A stretch of 39,156 bases of DNA, taken from positions 1 to 39,156 of the forward strand of contig PHCF01000034.1 of the NCBI GenBank assembly GCA_002842145.1. Direction: 5' to 3'. The translations under genes and the position numbers were made by a program. Positions 17,265-26,360 of this stretch are shown here, piece after piece (the stretch's first letter is position 1; each line of letters opens with the position of its first letter). The stretch comes from Betaproteobacteria bacterium HGW-Betaproteobacteria-6. GTDB lineage: Bacteria > Pseudomonadota > Gammaproteobacteria > Burkholderiales > Rhodocyclaceae. The notes under the pieces are model-generated. The model was not told the origin of the DNA, did no database searches, and saw nothing but the letters and a program-made list of their open reading frames with translations.

Positions 17265-18200
17265 ATGGTGAACATCGTCTGGATGCAAGCCGGTGCCTGC
17301 AGCGGCGAAAGCATGGCCTTGCTCTGCGCGGACCGGCCCAGCCTGGAAAACCTGCTCCAGCAATATGACCTGAACCTGCTCTGGCACCCCTCATTGACGG
17401 CCGACGTTCGTTTCGGGCAGGTCTATGAGGCGATCACCAGCGGCCATCAAAAACTCGACATCCTGTGCATCGAAGGCAGCCTGATGACCGGGCCTGACGG
17501 TAGCGGCCAGTACGACACCTGGAAAGGCCGCGCCAAGATCGACATCGTCCGCGAGCTGGCGCCGCTGGCGACCCATGTCGTGGCGATGGGTACTTGTGCG
17601 GCATTTGGCGGCGTCCATGCGGCGGGACCGAATCCGACCGACTGTACCGGCCTGCAATTTCTCAAGGACCAGCCCGGCGGCCTGCTCGGGACCGACTGGC
17701 GGGCGCGTAGCGGCCAGCCCGTCATCAACGTCGCCGGCTGCCCGGCCCACCCGAACACGATGACCAAGGTGCTGGCCATGTTGGCCGAAGGCAGCGCACT
17801 TGAGCTTGACGCGCTCAACCGGCCGGCCGCCTTCTTTTCCAGCCTCGTCCATCAGGGCTGTACGCGCAACGAGTACCACGAGTACGACATCGAGGACGAT
17901 GTGCTCGGCGGACGCGGCTGCATGTTCTTCAGCCTCGGCTGTCGCGGCCCGCAAACCCTGGCGCCGTGCAACACCGAACTGTGGAACGGCCACAGCAGCA
18001 AGACGCGGGCTGGCGTGCCCTGCTTCGGCTGCACCTCGCCGGATTTCCCGGCCAACCGCGATCTGTTCGTTACGCCCAAAATCGGCGCCGTGCCAAAATT
18101 TCTGCCGCTCGGGGTCGCCCGCGCCAAGTACATGGCCTACAAGAACCTCGCCCGCGCCGCGGCGCCTGAGAGGGTGATCAACCGAGAGATGGAGCCATGA
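17265..18200 (+). CDS. [NiFe]-hydrogenase small subunit, group 2-like, no Tat signal
   Basis: 311 residues. The electron-transfer subunit starts MVNIVWMQAGACSGESM, with AGGAG 7 bases upstream of the ATG; a TTG at 17196 in frame is less likely. There is no twin-arginine signal or membrane anchor, so it is cytoplasmic, as in sensory and group 2 enzymes. Cluster ligands by position: C12, then Glu15 where a standard CxxC has the second Cys; the Cys of GTCAAFGG; and the Cys of INVAGCPAHPN (proximal). H and C in VHQGCTR plus C in GRGCMFFSLGC (distal) and LAPCN/PCFGC (medial) are all present. The missing proximal Cys suggests a 3Fe-4S or carboxylate-ligated proximal cluster. It overlaps the large-subunit gene as ATGA. 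Confidence 0.93.
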   Translation: MVNIVWMQAGACSGESMALLCADRPSLENLLQQYDLNLLWHPSLTADVRFGQVYEAITSGHQKLDILCIEGSLMTGPDGSGQYDTWKGRAKIDIVRELAPLATHVVAMGTCAAFGGVHAAGPNPTDCTGLQFLKDQPGGLLGTDWRARSGQPVINVAGCPAHPNTMTKVLAMLAEGSALELDALNRPAAFFSSLVHQGCTRNEYHEYDIEDDVLGGRGCMFFSLGCRGPQTLAPCNTELWNGHSSKTRAGVPCFGCTSPDFPANRDLFVTPKIGAVPKFLPLGVARAKYMAYKNLARAAAPERVINREMEP

Positions 18201-19714
18201 CCCGCGTTACCGTCGATATCGATCTCAACCGCGTCGAGGGCGACCTCGAGTTCCAGCTCGACCTTGAAGATGGCGTGGTCGTCGATGCGCGCTGCATCGG
18301 TACGCTGTATCGCGGCTTCGAACAGATCTTGATCGGCCGGGCGCCGCGCGATTCGCTGGTCATCACGCCGCGCGTCTGCGGCATCTGCGGTACGGCCCAC
18401 CTCTACGCGGCGACACTGGCCCTCGAACAGATCGCCAACATCACGCCGCCGGCCCATGCCGTGCTGGTGCGCAATCTGTGCCTGATGGCCGAGACCCTGC
18501 AAAGCGATCTGCGCCAGAGCTTCCTGTTTTTCACGCCCGATTTCTGCAACCCGCTCTACGCCGGCCATCCGCTCGCTGCCGAACTGGCCGAGGCGTTCGC
18601 CCCGCTCAAGGGCAGCGTCGTCCGCGGTTGCCTGAAGAGCACGCGTGAGCTGATCGGCATCGTCGCCATCTTCGGCGGCCAGTGGCCGCACTCGACCTAC
18701 ATGCTGCCCGGAGGCATCACCCAGCCGGCCAACGCCCGCCGGTTGATGGACACGAGTGACATTCTGGCCAGCGTGCGCGCCTGGTTCGAGCAGGCCGTGA
18801 TCGGCGGCGATCTCGACGAATGGCTGGCCCTCGACAGCGGCGCCGCCCTGTTCCGCTGGATGGCCGCCAGCCCGGCGCGGCAGCGCAGCGCCCTCGGCCT
18901 GTTCAACCGTTTCGGCCGCGACATCGGCCTGCATAAGCTCGGCGCCGGCACTGGCCACCTGCTCAGCTACGGTGTCAATCATCGGCCCGACGGTGCCGGC
19001 AGCGAATTGCCCGCCGGCTTTTTCAATGCCGACACGCAGCAGGTCGAGCCGCTCGACCACCTGCAGATCAACGAGCACGTCCGCCACAGCTGGTTCCTCG
19101 ATTACCCTGGCGGCCGCCATCCGTGGGAAGGCGAAACCATCCCCGACCACCAGCCGGGCAGCGACCGTTACACCTGGGCCAAGGCGCCGCGCTATGGCGA
19201 CAAGGTGGTGCAGACCGGGCCGCTGGCCGAGCTGCGCATTGCCGGCGAAGCGCTCATTGGCGACCTGCTGGCCAGCGAAGGCGACAATACCTGGCTGCGC
19301 CAGTTTGCCCGCCTGCGCCGGGCCGGCTGGCTGCTCAATGCTACGGTCAACACGAAAAAACAGCTAAAAACAAAATTGGACGAACCGCATTTCATCGACC
19401 CGAAAATCGACGTCTGGCCGGATGGCGAAAGCTACGGCCTGGTCGAGGCGGCGCGCGGCGGGCTCGGCCACTGGCTGCGCATCAAGGATGGCGTCATCGA
19501 CAAGTACCAGATCGTCACGCCGACTGCCTGGAATGCCTCGCCGCGCGACAGCGCCGGCCGTCACGGCCACTGGGAACAGAGCATCATCGGCCTGCCGGTC
19601 GATGATCCGGAAAACCCGGTGGAGATCGGCCACATCGTTCGCTCGCACGACCCCTGCCTGGTGTGCACCGTCCATTTCATCGGTAATCCCAAAAAAACCC
19701 ATTTCAATGTCTGA
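18197..19714 (+). CDS. [NiFe]-hydrogenase large subunit with a cleavable-length C-terminal tail
   Basis: 505 residues carrying the Ni-Fe site: [10 protein letters not shown] (C61, C64) near the N-terminus and DPCLVCTVH (C487, C490, H493) near the C-terminus. The early RVEGH motif reads RVEGD. Twelve residues follow H493, so the chain looks like a precursor needing endoprotease cleavage after the His, unlike HupV/HoxC regulatory subunits, which as I recall lack the tail. The start overlaps the small-subunit stop (ATGA) with GGAG upstream, and its end overlaps the protease-kinase gene by 8 bases. Residues about 382-393 ([12 protein letters not shown]) are encoded by a copy of the dispersed repeat. 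With the kinase it is probably an H2 sensor rather than an energy-yielding enzyme. Confidence 0.95.
   Translation: MTRVTVDIDLNRVEGDLEFQLDLEDGVVVDARCIGTLYRGFEQILIGRAPRDSLVITPRVCGICGTAHLYAATLALEQIANITPPAHAVLVRNLCLMAETLQSDLRQSFLFFTPDFCNPLYAGHPLAAELAEAFAPLKGSVVRGCLKSTRELIGIVAIFGGQWPHSTYMLPGGITQPANARRLMDTSDILASVRAWFEQAVIGGDLDEWLALDSGAALFRWMAASPARQRSALGLFNRFGRDIGLHKLGAGTGHLLSYGVNHRPDGAGSELPAGFFNADTQQVEPLDHLQINEHVRHSWFLDYPGGRHPWEGETIPDHQPGSDRYTWAKAPRYGDKVVQTGPLAELRIAGEALIGDLLASEGDNTWLRQFARLRRAGWLLNATVNTKKQLKTKLDEPHFIDPKIDVWPDGESYGLVEAARGGLGHWLRIKDGVIDKYQIVTPTAWNASPRDSAGRHGHWEQSIIGLPVDDPENPVEIGHIVRSHDPCLVCTVHFIGNPKKTHFNV
19341..19377 (+). repeat. Dispersed direct repeat, copy 2 (inside the hydrogenase large-subunit gene)
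   Basis: CTACGGTCAACACGAAAAAA followed by CAGCTAAAAACAAAATT; two core bases differ (AC for CG). Read in the gene's frame it gives T-V-N-T-K-K, the same frame as in the three biotin-gene copies. Confidence 0.7.
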
Positions 19715-22700
19715 ACGCCTGCGCATCCTCTGTTTCGGCAACCCGTTGCACGGCGACGACGGCTTCGGCCCGGCCGTCGCCATGGCGCTGCGTCGGGTGC
19801 AGTTGCAGGCGCAGGTCGAGATTGTCGATTGCGGCACACGCGGCATCGACGCACTGCATTTCTTCGAACATTGTCCGCATGTGATCGTCGTCGATGCCAT
19901 GGCCGGCGATCAGCCCGGCCGCCTGCACAGGCTGGCGGCCGACCGGATCCCCGTGGAGAGCGCCGGTAGCGGCGGCCATGGCGCCGGTGTCGGCTACCTG
20001 CTGGCGGCCGTACGCGAGACCATGACCACACCGCCGCACATCGATGTGATCGCCGTCGAGATCGGCCCGGTCAAGACCTTCGCGCCCGGCCTGTCGCTCG
20101 AAGTGGCCGCCGCCGTCGCCGAAACAACCGAACTGATCCGCACCCGCTGGGCATCGTCCAGCTGCGCCCAGGCCTGCGAACTGAGCGGCGAACTGGAGGT
20201 CGTGCGCCAGGCCAATCAGGCGCTGGAAACCGAGCTGATCAAGAGTACCGAGGCGCTCGAACTGCTCATCGCCGAACAGGAAAGACAGCAGGACGAACTG
20301 CAGCTTCGCTCGCAGGAACTGGCCCGGCTGCACGGCGCGCTGGAACGGGCCATCGCCACCATGGCCGAAATTTTCGTCATGCTCGGCCCGGACGGCCGGG
20401 TCATCCGGGCCAACCGACTACTCGCCAGGGAACTGGGCTACGCGCCGGAAGCCCTTGTCGGCCACTATTTCGAAGACTGCCTGGGTGAATCCGACCGCCA
20501 GCAATTGCGCGACATGCTGCCGGTCAACCGGGGCACACCGCTGCTGCTCAACGCCATTCGCGCCGCCGGTGGGCGTTTCGAGGCCGAGCTCAATTTCCGC
20601 CGGGCCGATGCGCCGGCTGGCGATGAAACCGGCACGCTGCCCTATCTCGTACACGCCAGCCTGATCCACAGTCAGGCGGGAAAGCTCGAAGGCGCCGTCG
20701 TCGTCTCGAGCAATATCGCCATGCTCAAGGGCCGCGAAAAAGCCCTGCGCAACAACGAGCGCCTGCTTCACGAAACCGCCGAGGAACTGCGCAATCACCG
20801 CGACAATCTGGCCGCCATGGTCGATGCGCAAACGCAGGATCTGCGCACTGCCAAGGAGCAGGCCGAGGCGGCCAGCCAGGCCAAGAGCGAATTCCTGTCG
20901 AACATGTCGCACGAAGTGCGGACGCCGCTCGCCGCCGTCATCGGCCTTTCCGACCTCTGCCTGCGCACACCGCTCAATATCCAGCAGGGGCAGTACCTGA
21001 ACAAGATTCGCCAGGCCGCCAAGCACCTGCTCGGCATCATCAACGACATCCTCGACTTTTCGCGCATCGAGGCCGGCAAGCTGGAACTCGAGCAGGCGCC
21101 CTTCGCCCTGCCCGAGCTCTTCGACGAAATCACCGACCTGCTCATCGAGCGCATCGAGGAAAAGGAACTGGAACTCTGCATCGAGCTCGCCCCCGACGTG
21201 CCCGCCAGCTTCATCGGCGATCCGCTGCGTCTCAAGCAGATCATCATCAACCTGCTCGGCAATGCCATCAAGTTTTCTGAAAAAGGTACCCTGACCCTCG
21301 GCTGCAAGCTTGAATCGGCTGGCCATGACCTTGCCCGGCTACATTTTTCGGTGCGCGACGAAGGCATCGGTATTTCACCTGCCGAACAGGCGACGCTGTT
21401 CTCCGCCTTCAGCCAGGCCGACACCTCGACGACCCGGCGTTACGGCGGCTCCGGCCTCGGGCTGGTCATTTCCCGGCGCCTCGTCGAACTCATGGAAGGC
21501 TGCATCTGGCTCGACAGCCAGGCCGGACGCGGCAGTACCTTCCATTTCACAGCCAGTCTCCGCACCGCGCCGGAGGCCGCCCTGCCGGCAAGCGAACTGG
21601 CCGGCCGACTGGCTGCTTTCGCCGGGCGCACGGTGCTCGTCATGGACGACAACGCGCAACTGGCCGAAGCCATCGCCAAGCAGGTGCTGCAACTCGGCCT
21701 GCGGGCCGAAGTCTGCGCCAGCGGCGAAGAGGTCTTGACCCTGCTGGCCAGCCCGGCGGCCAATTACCTCGCCGCCCTGATCGACTGGCAGACGCCTTCG
21801 GGCATGGGCGGCGTCGAGACCATCACCGCCATCCGCCAGACCCTCGTCGAACGGGCCCCGCCGCTGATCCTGCTCGCCCCGCACAACAGCACCACGCTGC
21901 CCTTCATGGAACAACATCTGGCCGACGCCGTGCTGCGCAAGCCGGCCAGCCTGCCCCGGCTCTATTCGGCCCTCGCCGGGCCGCTGCAACTGGCGGCGCT
22001 GCCGATCTCTCCCCCGACCAACAGCCTGCCCGACATTACCAGCGTCCCCCACCTGCACGGCGCCGACATCCTCGTCGTCGACGACGTCGACCTCAACCGC
22101 GACCTCATGCAGGAACTGCTCGGCATGGCCGGCCTCAAGATTCGCCTGGCCGGCGACGGCAAGCAGGCAATCGCCGCCATTCGCCACAAACGCCCGGAAC
22201 TCGTGCTCATGGATTGCCAGATGCCGATCATGGACGGCTTCACCGCCACCCGCCAGTTACGCGCCGATCCGGCCTATGCCGATCTGCCGATCATCGCCCT
22301 GACCGCAGGTGCGCTCGAACACGACCGCCGACAGTGCATCGAAGCCGGCATGAATGCCCACATCACCAAACCGGTCGATGTCGACAAGCTGCTGCAGCTG
22401 ATCAGCGAGTTGCTCTCCCCCGGCCACGTCCCTGCCATCGCCCTCCCTGCGCAGACGGCGCCGGCGCTGGAACCGGCCTGGATGCTCGACCTGCCCGGCG
22501 TCGACGTGGACAAGGGTCTCAAACTGATGCGCAACAAGGTCGATTTTTACCGAAGCATGCTGATCCGCTTCCGCGACAGCTACGGCACCCGCTTCGCCAG
22601 CGACCTGCGCGGCGCGCTGGCCGACCAGCGGCATGACGACGCGCTGCGTTTCGCCCACACGCTTAAAGGCATGGCGCGCAACTTGGGCATGGACACGCTA

Positions 22701-22826
22701 GGCGACCTTGCAGCAACGGTCGAAGCCGAATTGAAAGAGGCGCCAGGCCGTGAACCGCCAACGCTCGACCGGCTATTCGCCGAACTGGCGCGGCTTGCCG
22801 GCATGCTCGACAAGCTCAGGCATTAA
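19707..22826 (+). CDS. Fusion of hydrogenase maturation protease with PAS hybrid histidine kinase (1039 aa)
   Basis: One uninterrupted frame. Residues 1-155 are an M52 HyaD/HybD-type endoprotease: [12 protein letters not shown] with metal ligand D18, VIVVDAM with D63, and [11 protein letters not shown] with H91, matching E16, D62 and H93 of E. coli HybD. A coiled coil (about 160-210) and a PAS domain (about 210-345) follow. Then come a second coiled coil, HisKA with H402 ([11 protein letters not shown]), HATPase, REC1 (DDN; D693 in [12 protein letters not shown], divergent), REC2 with D836 ([11 protein letters not shown]), and Hpt with H984 ([12 protein letters not shown]). There are no membrane segments. 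It overlaps the large-subunit gene by 8 bases. The protease would mature the hydrogenase, and the kinase would report its state. The output regulator is not identified; the phosphorelay could end in one of the REC proteins nearby. Confidence 0.93.
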   Translation: MSERLRILCFGNPLHGDDGFGPAVAMALRRVQLQAQVEIVDCGTRGIDALHFFEHCPHVIVVDAMAGDQPGRLHRLAADRIPVESAGSGGHGAGVGYLLAAVRETMTTPPHIDVIAVEIGPVKTFAPGLSLEVAAAVAETTELIRTRWASSSCAQACELSGELEVVRQANQALETELIKSTEALELLIAEQERQQDELQLRSQELARLHGALERAIATMAEIFVMLGPDGRVIRANRLLARELGYAPEALVGHYFEDCLGESDRQQLRDMLPVNRGTPLLLNAIRAAGGRFEAELNFRRADAPAGDETGTLPYLVHASLIHSQAGKLEGAVVVSSNIAMLKGREKALRNNERLLHETAEELRNHRDNLAAMVDAQTQDLRTAKEQAEAASQAKSEFLSNMSHEVRTPLAAVIGLSDLCLRTPLNIQQGQYLNKIRQAAKHLLGIINDILDFSRIEAGKLELEQAPFALPELFDEITDLLIERIEEKELELCIELAPDVPASFIGDPLRLKQIIINLLGNAIKFSEKGTLTLGCKLESAGHDLARLHFSVRDEGIGISPAEQATLFSAFSQADTSTTRRYGGSGLGLVISRRLVELMEGCIWLDSQAGRGSTFHFTASLRTAPEAALPASELAGRLAAFAGRTVLVMDDNAQLAEAIAKQVLQLGLRAEVCASGEEVLTLLASPAANYLAALIDWQTPSGMGGVETITAIRQTLVERAPPLILLAPHNSTTLPFMEQHLADAVLRKPASLPRLYSALAGPLQLAALPISPPTNSLPDITSVPHLHGADILVVDDVDLNRDLMQELLGMAGLKIRLAGDGKQAIAAIRHKRPELVLMDCQMPIMDGFTATRQLRADPAYADLPIIALTAGALEHDRRQCIEAGMNAHITKPVDVDKLLQLISELLSPGHVPAIALPAQTAPALEPAWMLDLPGVDVDKGLKLMRNKVDFYRSMLIRFRDSYGTRFASDLRGALADQRHDDALRFAHTLKGMARNLGMDTLGDLAATVEAELKEAPGREPPTLDRLFAELARLAGMLDKLRH

Positions 22827-22837
22827 AACCCGGAATC

Positions 22838-22875
22838 CCACGGTCAACCGGAAAAAATGGCCAAAAATGAAATGC
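22838..22875 (+). repeat. Dispersed direct repeat, copy 3 (intergenic)
   Basis: CCACGGTCAACCGGAAAAAA followed by TGGCCAAAAATGAAATG, with an exact core. It fills the gap between the protease-kinase stop (22826) and the 3' end of yaaA on the other strand. It is nearly identical to copy 1 over 36 bases. Confidence 0.8.
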
Positions 22876-22879
22876 CGCC

Positions 22880-23585
22880 TCAGCTTTCCCGGCGGCGGAA
22901 GACCCAGCTTTTCTCGTCCGACACTTCCGGCGCGAAAGCGTAGCCGTCCTCGGCAAAATCCTTGAGGCCTTCCGGCTCTTGCAACCGGTTCGTCACGGCA
23001 TAGCGCGTCATGAGGCCGCGTGCCCGCTTGGCGTAGAAGCTGATGATCTTGTACTTGCCGTTCTTCCAGTCCTCGAACACCGGCTGGACGACCGCGCCGT
23101 TGATCTTGCGGCCGACGGCGGATCGCCTTGAGCAGACGCTCGCCCCAGAAAGCGTAGAGATCCTTGCCATCCTTGTTGGCGAATTTCGTGCCCATTTCCA
23201 GCCGATAGGGCTGCATCAGGTCGAGCGGCTTGAGGATGCCGTAGAGACCGGAGAGGATACGGACGTGCCGCTGGGCAAAATCGAGGTCGTCAGCCGACAG
23301 GTTTTTGGCGGCCAGACCGTCGTACACGTCGCCATCGAAAGCCAGCACGGCCTGCTTGGCGTTGTCCGGCGTGAATGGCTGCGACCAATCGGCATAGCGA
23401 TTGAAATTGAGCAGGGCCAGCGGGTCGGACAGATCCATCAAGTTGGCGATATCGGCCGGCGACAGCTTGCGCAGTTGCCTGATCAGCGTGTCAGACTGCT
23501 TCAACCAGGCCGGCTGGGTATGTGCGGCGACGTGGGGCGGCGTTTTGAAATCAAGCGATTTGGCGGGGGACAGGAAGATAAGCAT
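22880..23585 (-). pseudogene. yaaA: YaaA (peroxide stress protein), disrupted by an internal deletion and frameshift
   Basis: YaaA limits free iron and protects DNA under peroxide stress. The N-terminal two thirds reads normally from the ATG at 23585 ([17 protein letters not shown] ... [22 protein letters not shown] ... [10 protein letters not shown]). Close to 23105-23135 the homology breaks: about 25 residues expected next, including the conserved NLASxEYF motif, are missing. The C-terminal part ([20 protein letters not shown] ... WVFRRRES) continues in a frame shifted by one base and stops at 22880. As written no complete YaaA is made; the first frame runs on with unrelated sequence to 22773. 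This is either a true pseudogene or a sequence/assembly error, since both halves are otherwise well preserved. Confidence 0.75.
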
Positions 23586-23646
23586 GAGCTGACTCGAAGG
23601 TTTGTGCTGTGCCGCATTTTACCGGCTGGTAAAATTCCATCTTTGA

Positions 23647-24804
23647 ATTTTCTCGCGCGACCGACTTTCCCGCGATGCGGCCGAACTGCAACGTCTGGCC
23701 ACCGGTCTTTCCGACTCTGGCGGCAAGCTGGAAGACGGCTACTGGGAAGCGCAACTCGCCGACGTTGTCGACAGCCTCCTCAAAAACGGCGCCGAAGACG
23801 ACATCAACACGGCGCTCGACCGCCTCTTCGAGGCCAATCCGCCAGCCCACGACGAACTGGCCGACATGGTCGAATCGCGGGCTGAAACCAACCGCTTCGA
23901 AGCCCAGGGGCAGAGCTACGACATCCAGCTCTTCGCCGCCCCCGTCCTTGCCTGGTCGCGCTTTTCCATCCCGGCCAGCACCCTGCCCAAGAGCACGCTG
24001 CAGGCCCTGCACGTCCAGCTCGGCGCCCATGTTTTCGGCGGCGAAGCACGCGTTGCACTGGCTGATTTCCTGTTCAGCCCGGACCAGTTGCCGCGCAGTT
24101 TCTGCGACACTTGGCAATTGACCAAACTGCTCGGCGAAGCCGCGCTGGCCGGCAAGCATCTCGGTATCGACATCAGCGGCATGGCCGAAACCAACCGTTT
24201 CCTCTCCGACGTCCGTTACATCGTCGGCGCTATCGCCGTGCCGCGCGGCACGCCGCTGTTCCGCTGGAACGAAAAGGATGGCAGCAAGGAAGCGGCGCTC
24301 AAGGAATGGATCAAGCAGGGCAGCCCGAATATCGAACCGCTGCTCACCGGTTGCGCCTGGCAACCGCTGCTCCCCGACTCCTACCACGCCGCCTGCCGCA
24401 ACGCTGATCGCCTCTCGCGGCCCTATTCGGTGAAGGCTTCGGTGGCCTTCCTGCAGAGCATGCTGGCGCTCATGCCGGCCGACATCCGCGCCGTCGTCGG
24501 TCCATGCTACGACCGCCGCATGGAGGAATACCGCGTCGGCCTCGGCCCGACGACCGGCGACGAGGTCTATCACGGCATCGTCTGGCCATTGCTCGGGGCC
24601 GAGGACGAAGCGACCGATGCCGCCGGCGAGATCGAAGCGGTGCTGCGCGAATCCGGGGTCAAGGACGTGCTTTTCCTCGACCATCATTTCCCGATGGAAT
24701 TCTGCGACGACTGCGGTGCGCCGCTCTTCCCCAACCGCGAAGCCGAACTGGTCCACGCCGAAATGCCGGAACAGGCGGCGGCCAGCTCGCAAGCCCTGCA
24801 TTGA
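23647..24804 (+). CDS. DUF2863-like protein, start codon unclear
   Basis: A betaproteobacterial protein of about 385 residues and unknown function. Coding-like sequence begins right after a TGA at 23644: SRDRLSRDAAELQRLATGLS, then LEDGYWEAQLADVVDSLLKN, and continues to VYHGIVWPLLGAED and FCDDCGAPLFPNREAELVHA. I recognise this as resembling DUF2863 proteins. No ATG, GTG or TTG occurs in frame before the ATG at 23866, which would cut off the conserved first 73 residues. A TTG at 23643 is one base out of frame: removing one T from the TTTT run at 23648-23651 would restore TTG-AAT-TTC-TCG-CGC. So either an ATT start is used or a one-base indel is present. The stop overlaps the bioA start. Confidence 0.7.
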   Translation: MFSRDRLSRDAAELQRLATGLSDSGGKLEDGYWEAQLADVVDSLLKNGAEDDINTALDRLFEANPPAHDELADMVESRAETNRFEAQGQSYDIQLFAAPVLAWSRFSIPASTLPKSTLQALHVQLGAHVFGGEARVALADFLFSPDQLPRSFCDTWQLTKLLGEAALAGKHLGIDISGMAETNRFLSDVRYIVGAIAVPRGTPLFRWNEKDGSKEAALKEWIKQGSPNIEPLLTGCAWQPLLPDSYHAACRNADRLSRPYSVKASVAFLQSMLALMPADIRAVVGPCYDRRMEEYRVGLGPTTGDEVYHGIVWPLLGAEDEATDAAGEIEAVLRESGVKDVLFLDHHFPMEFCDDCGAPLFPNREAELVHAEMPEQAAASSQALH

Positions 24805-26162
24805 TGGTCAAGCCGTCGAACGCCGACTGGCTGGCGCGTAGCCAGTCGGCCGTCTGGCACCCGTGCACGCAGATGCAGCACCATGCGCAGACCGGCACGC
24901 CCGGCCACCTGCCGCTGGTCCCCATCGCCCGCGGCGAGGGCGCCTGGCTCTACGATTTCGACGGCAGGCGCTACCTTGACGGCATCAGCTCGTGGTGGAC
25001 CAACCTGTTCGGCCACGCCAACCCGCGCATCAACGCGGCACTCCGCGCGCAACTCGACACGCTCGAACACGTCATGCTGGCCGGCTTCACGCACCAGCCC
25101 GTGGTCGAGCTGTCCGAGCGCCTCTCGGCCCTGACCGGCGGCGCGCTCGGCCATGCGTTCTACGCCTCCGACGGCGCCTCGGCCACCGAGATCGCGCTCA
25201 AGATGAGCTTCCACTACTGGCGCAACGTCGGCCGGCCGGAAAAGTCCGAATTCCTCTGCCTGCAAGGCAGCTACCACGGCGAAACGGTCGGCGCGCTGGC
25301 CGTCACCGACGTCGCCATTTTCAGGGATGCCTACGCGCCGCTGGTCCGCGCCGCGACAGTCATCCCCTCGCCCGATTTTCGCCAGGCCGAAGCCGGAGAG
25401 TCGCCGGCCGACGTCGCCCGCCGCGCCGCCGCCGCGCTCGAAAGCCATCTCGAAAAGCATGGCGAGACCATCGCCGCCCTCATCGTCGAACCGCTCGTCC
25501 AGGGCGCCGCCGGCATGGCGATGTACGACCCCGAATACCTGCGCCTCGCCCGCGCCCTGTGCGACCGCTTTGAAGTCCACCTGATCTGCGACGAAATCGC
25601 CGTAGGCTGCGGCCGCACCGGCACTTTCTTCGCCCATGAACAGGCCGGGAATGATGGCAACCCCATCCGCCCCGACCTGATGTGCCTGTCGAAAGGCATT
25701 TCCGGCGGCTATCTGCCGCTCTCCATCGTGCTGTCGAGCGACACGATCTACAACGCCTTCCTCGACGATTCGGTGGCCCGCGCCTTCCTGCACTCGCACA
25801 GCTACACCGGCAACCCGCTGGCTTGCCGCGCGGCGCTCGCCACCCTCGATATTTTCCAGTCCGACGACGTTCTTACGGTCAACCGGAAAAAAGCGCAAAA
25901 ACTGGAATCCGTCCTCGCCCCGCTGGCCGAGCATCGGCAAGTCAAACACCTGCGCCAGCGCGGCATGATTGCCGCCTTCGATGTCGACACCGACGACCCG
26001 CACTTTTCGCGCAAGTTCTACCGCGCCGCACTCGAACACGAAGCGCTGATCCGGCCCATCGGCAACACGGTCTACTTGATGCCGCCGTATATCGTCAGCG
26101 AGGATGAAATCGTGCATCTGGGCAATGCCATCAACGCAGCGCTCGGCGAATCTCTGGCTTGA
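24804..26162 (+). CDS. bioA: Adenosylmethionine-8-amino-7-oxononanoate transaminase
   Basis: 452 residues. This PLP enzyme transfers an amino group from S-adenosylmethionine to 8-amino-7-oxononanoate to make 7,8-diaminopelargonate in biotin synthesis. The sequence shows WHPCTQMQ near the N-terminus, DFDGRRYLDGISSWWTNLFG, YASDGASATEIALKM (PLP phosphate site), GSYHGETVGALAVTD, CDEIAVGCGRTGTFFA and the Schiff-base Lys in LMCLSKGISGGYLPLS; HSHSYTGNPLACRAAL follows. The length fits the family. The ATG overlaps the previous stop (TGATG). Residues about 357-364 (LTVNRKKA) are encoded by a copy of the dispersed repeat. The partner biotin genes resume 7.1 kb downstream. Confidence 0.96.
   Translation: MVKPSNADWLARSQSAVWHPCTQMQHHAQTGTPGHLPLVPIARGEGAWLYDFDGRRYLDGISSWWTNLFGHANPRINAALRAQLDTLEHVMLAGFTHQPVVELSERLSALTGGALGHAFYASDGASATEIALKMSFHYWRNVGRPEKSEFLCLQGSYHGETVGALAVTDVAIFRDAYAPLVRAATVIPSPDFRQAEAGESPADVARRAAAALESHLEKHGETIAALIVEPLVQGAAGMAMYDPEYLRLARALCDRFEVHLICDEIAVGCGRTGTFFAHEQAGNDGNPIRPDLMCLSKGISGGYLPLSIVLSSDTIYNAFLDDSVARAFLHSHSYTGNPLACRAALATLDIFQSDDVLTVNRKKAQKLESVLAPLAEHRQVKHLRQRGMIAAFDVDTDDPHFSRKFYRAALEHEALIRPIGNTVYLMPPYIVSEDEIVHLGNAINAALGESLA
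25874..25902 (+). repeat. Dispersed direct repeat, copy 4 (inside bioA)
   Basis: TACGGTCAACCGGAAAAAA followed by GCGCAAAAAC, with an exact 18-base core. In frame it encodes T-V-N-R-K-K, at a loop between helices in the C-terminal part of BioA. Confidence 0.75.
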
Positions 26163-26360
26163 ACTTCAGACAAATTCGTTTAGAAACAATAGACTGGAAG
26201 AAACTGCAGCGCTCTGACGTCGCCCGGGACTACGACATTCAAATATTTTTTTCCGGCGACAGATAATTTCCAGCGAGGCATTGTCCAACCCGGATAGATG
26301 CCATCTTGGACTTTCCGACTGGTCCGCTGTTTCGAGGTGGCAGCCCTTTGAGGAGTCGCC

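Noticed and set aside
18137-19150. 337-residue minus-strand frame
   Set aside because: Antisense to the hydrogenase large subunit; a product of high GC third positions.
17265-19714. Membrane-bound energy-conserving (group 1) hydrogenase
   Set aside because: No Tat signal or membrane anchor in the small subunit, no cytochrome b gene, and a direct kinase partner instead.
20521-20540. CGGTCAACCGGGGCAC as a seventh copy of the dispersed repeat
   Set aside because: It shares the first 11 bases but lacks the A-run and the downstream flank, so it could be a chance match in high-GC coding sequence.
24684-26117. 477-residue minus-strand frame
   Set aside because: Antisense to bioA, which is unambiguous on the plus strand.
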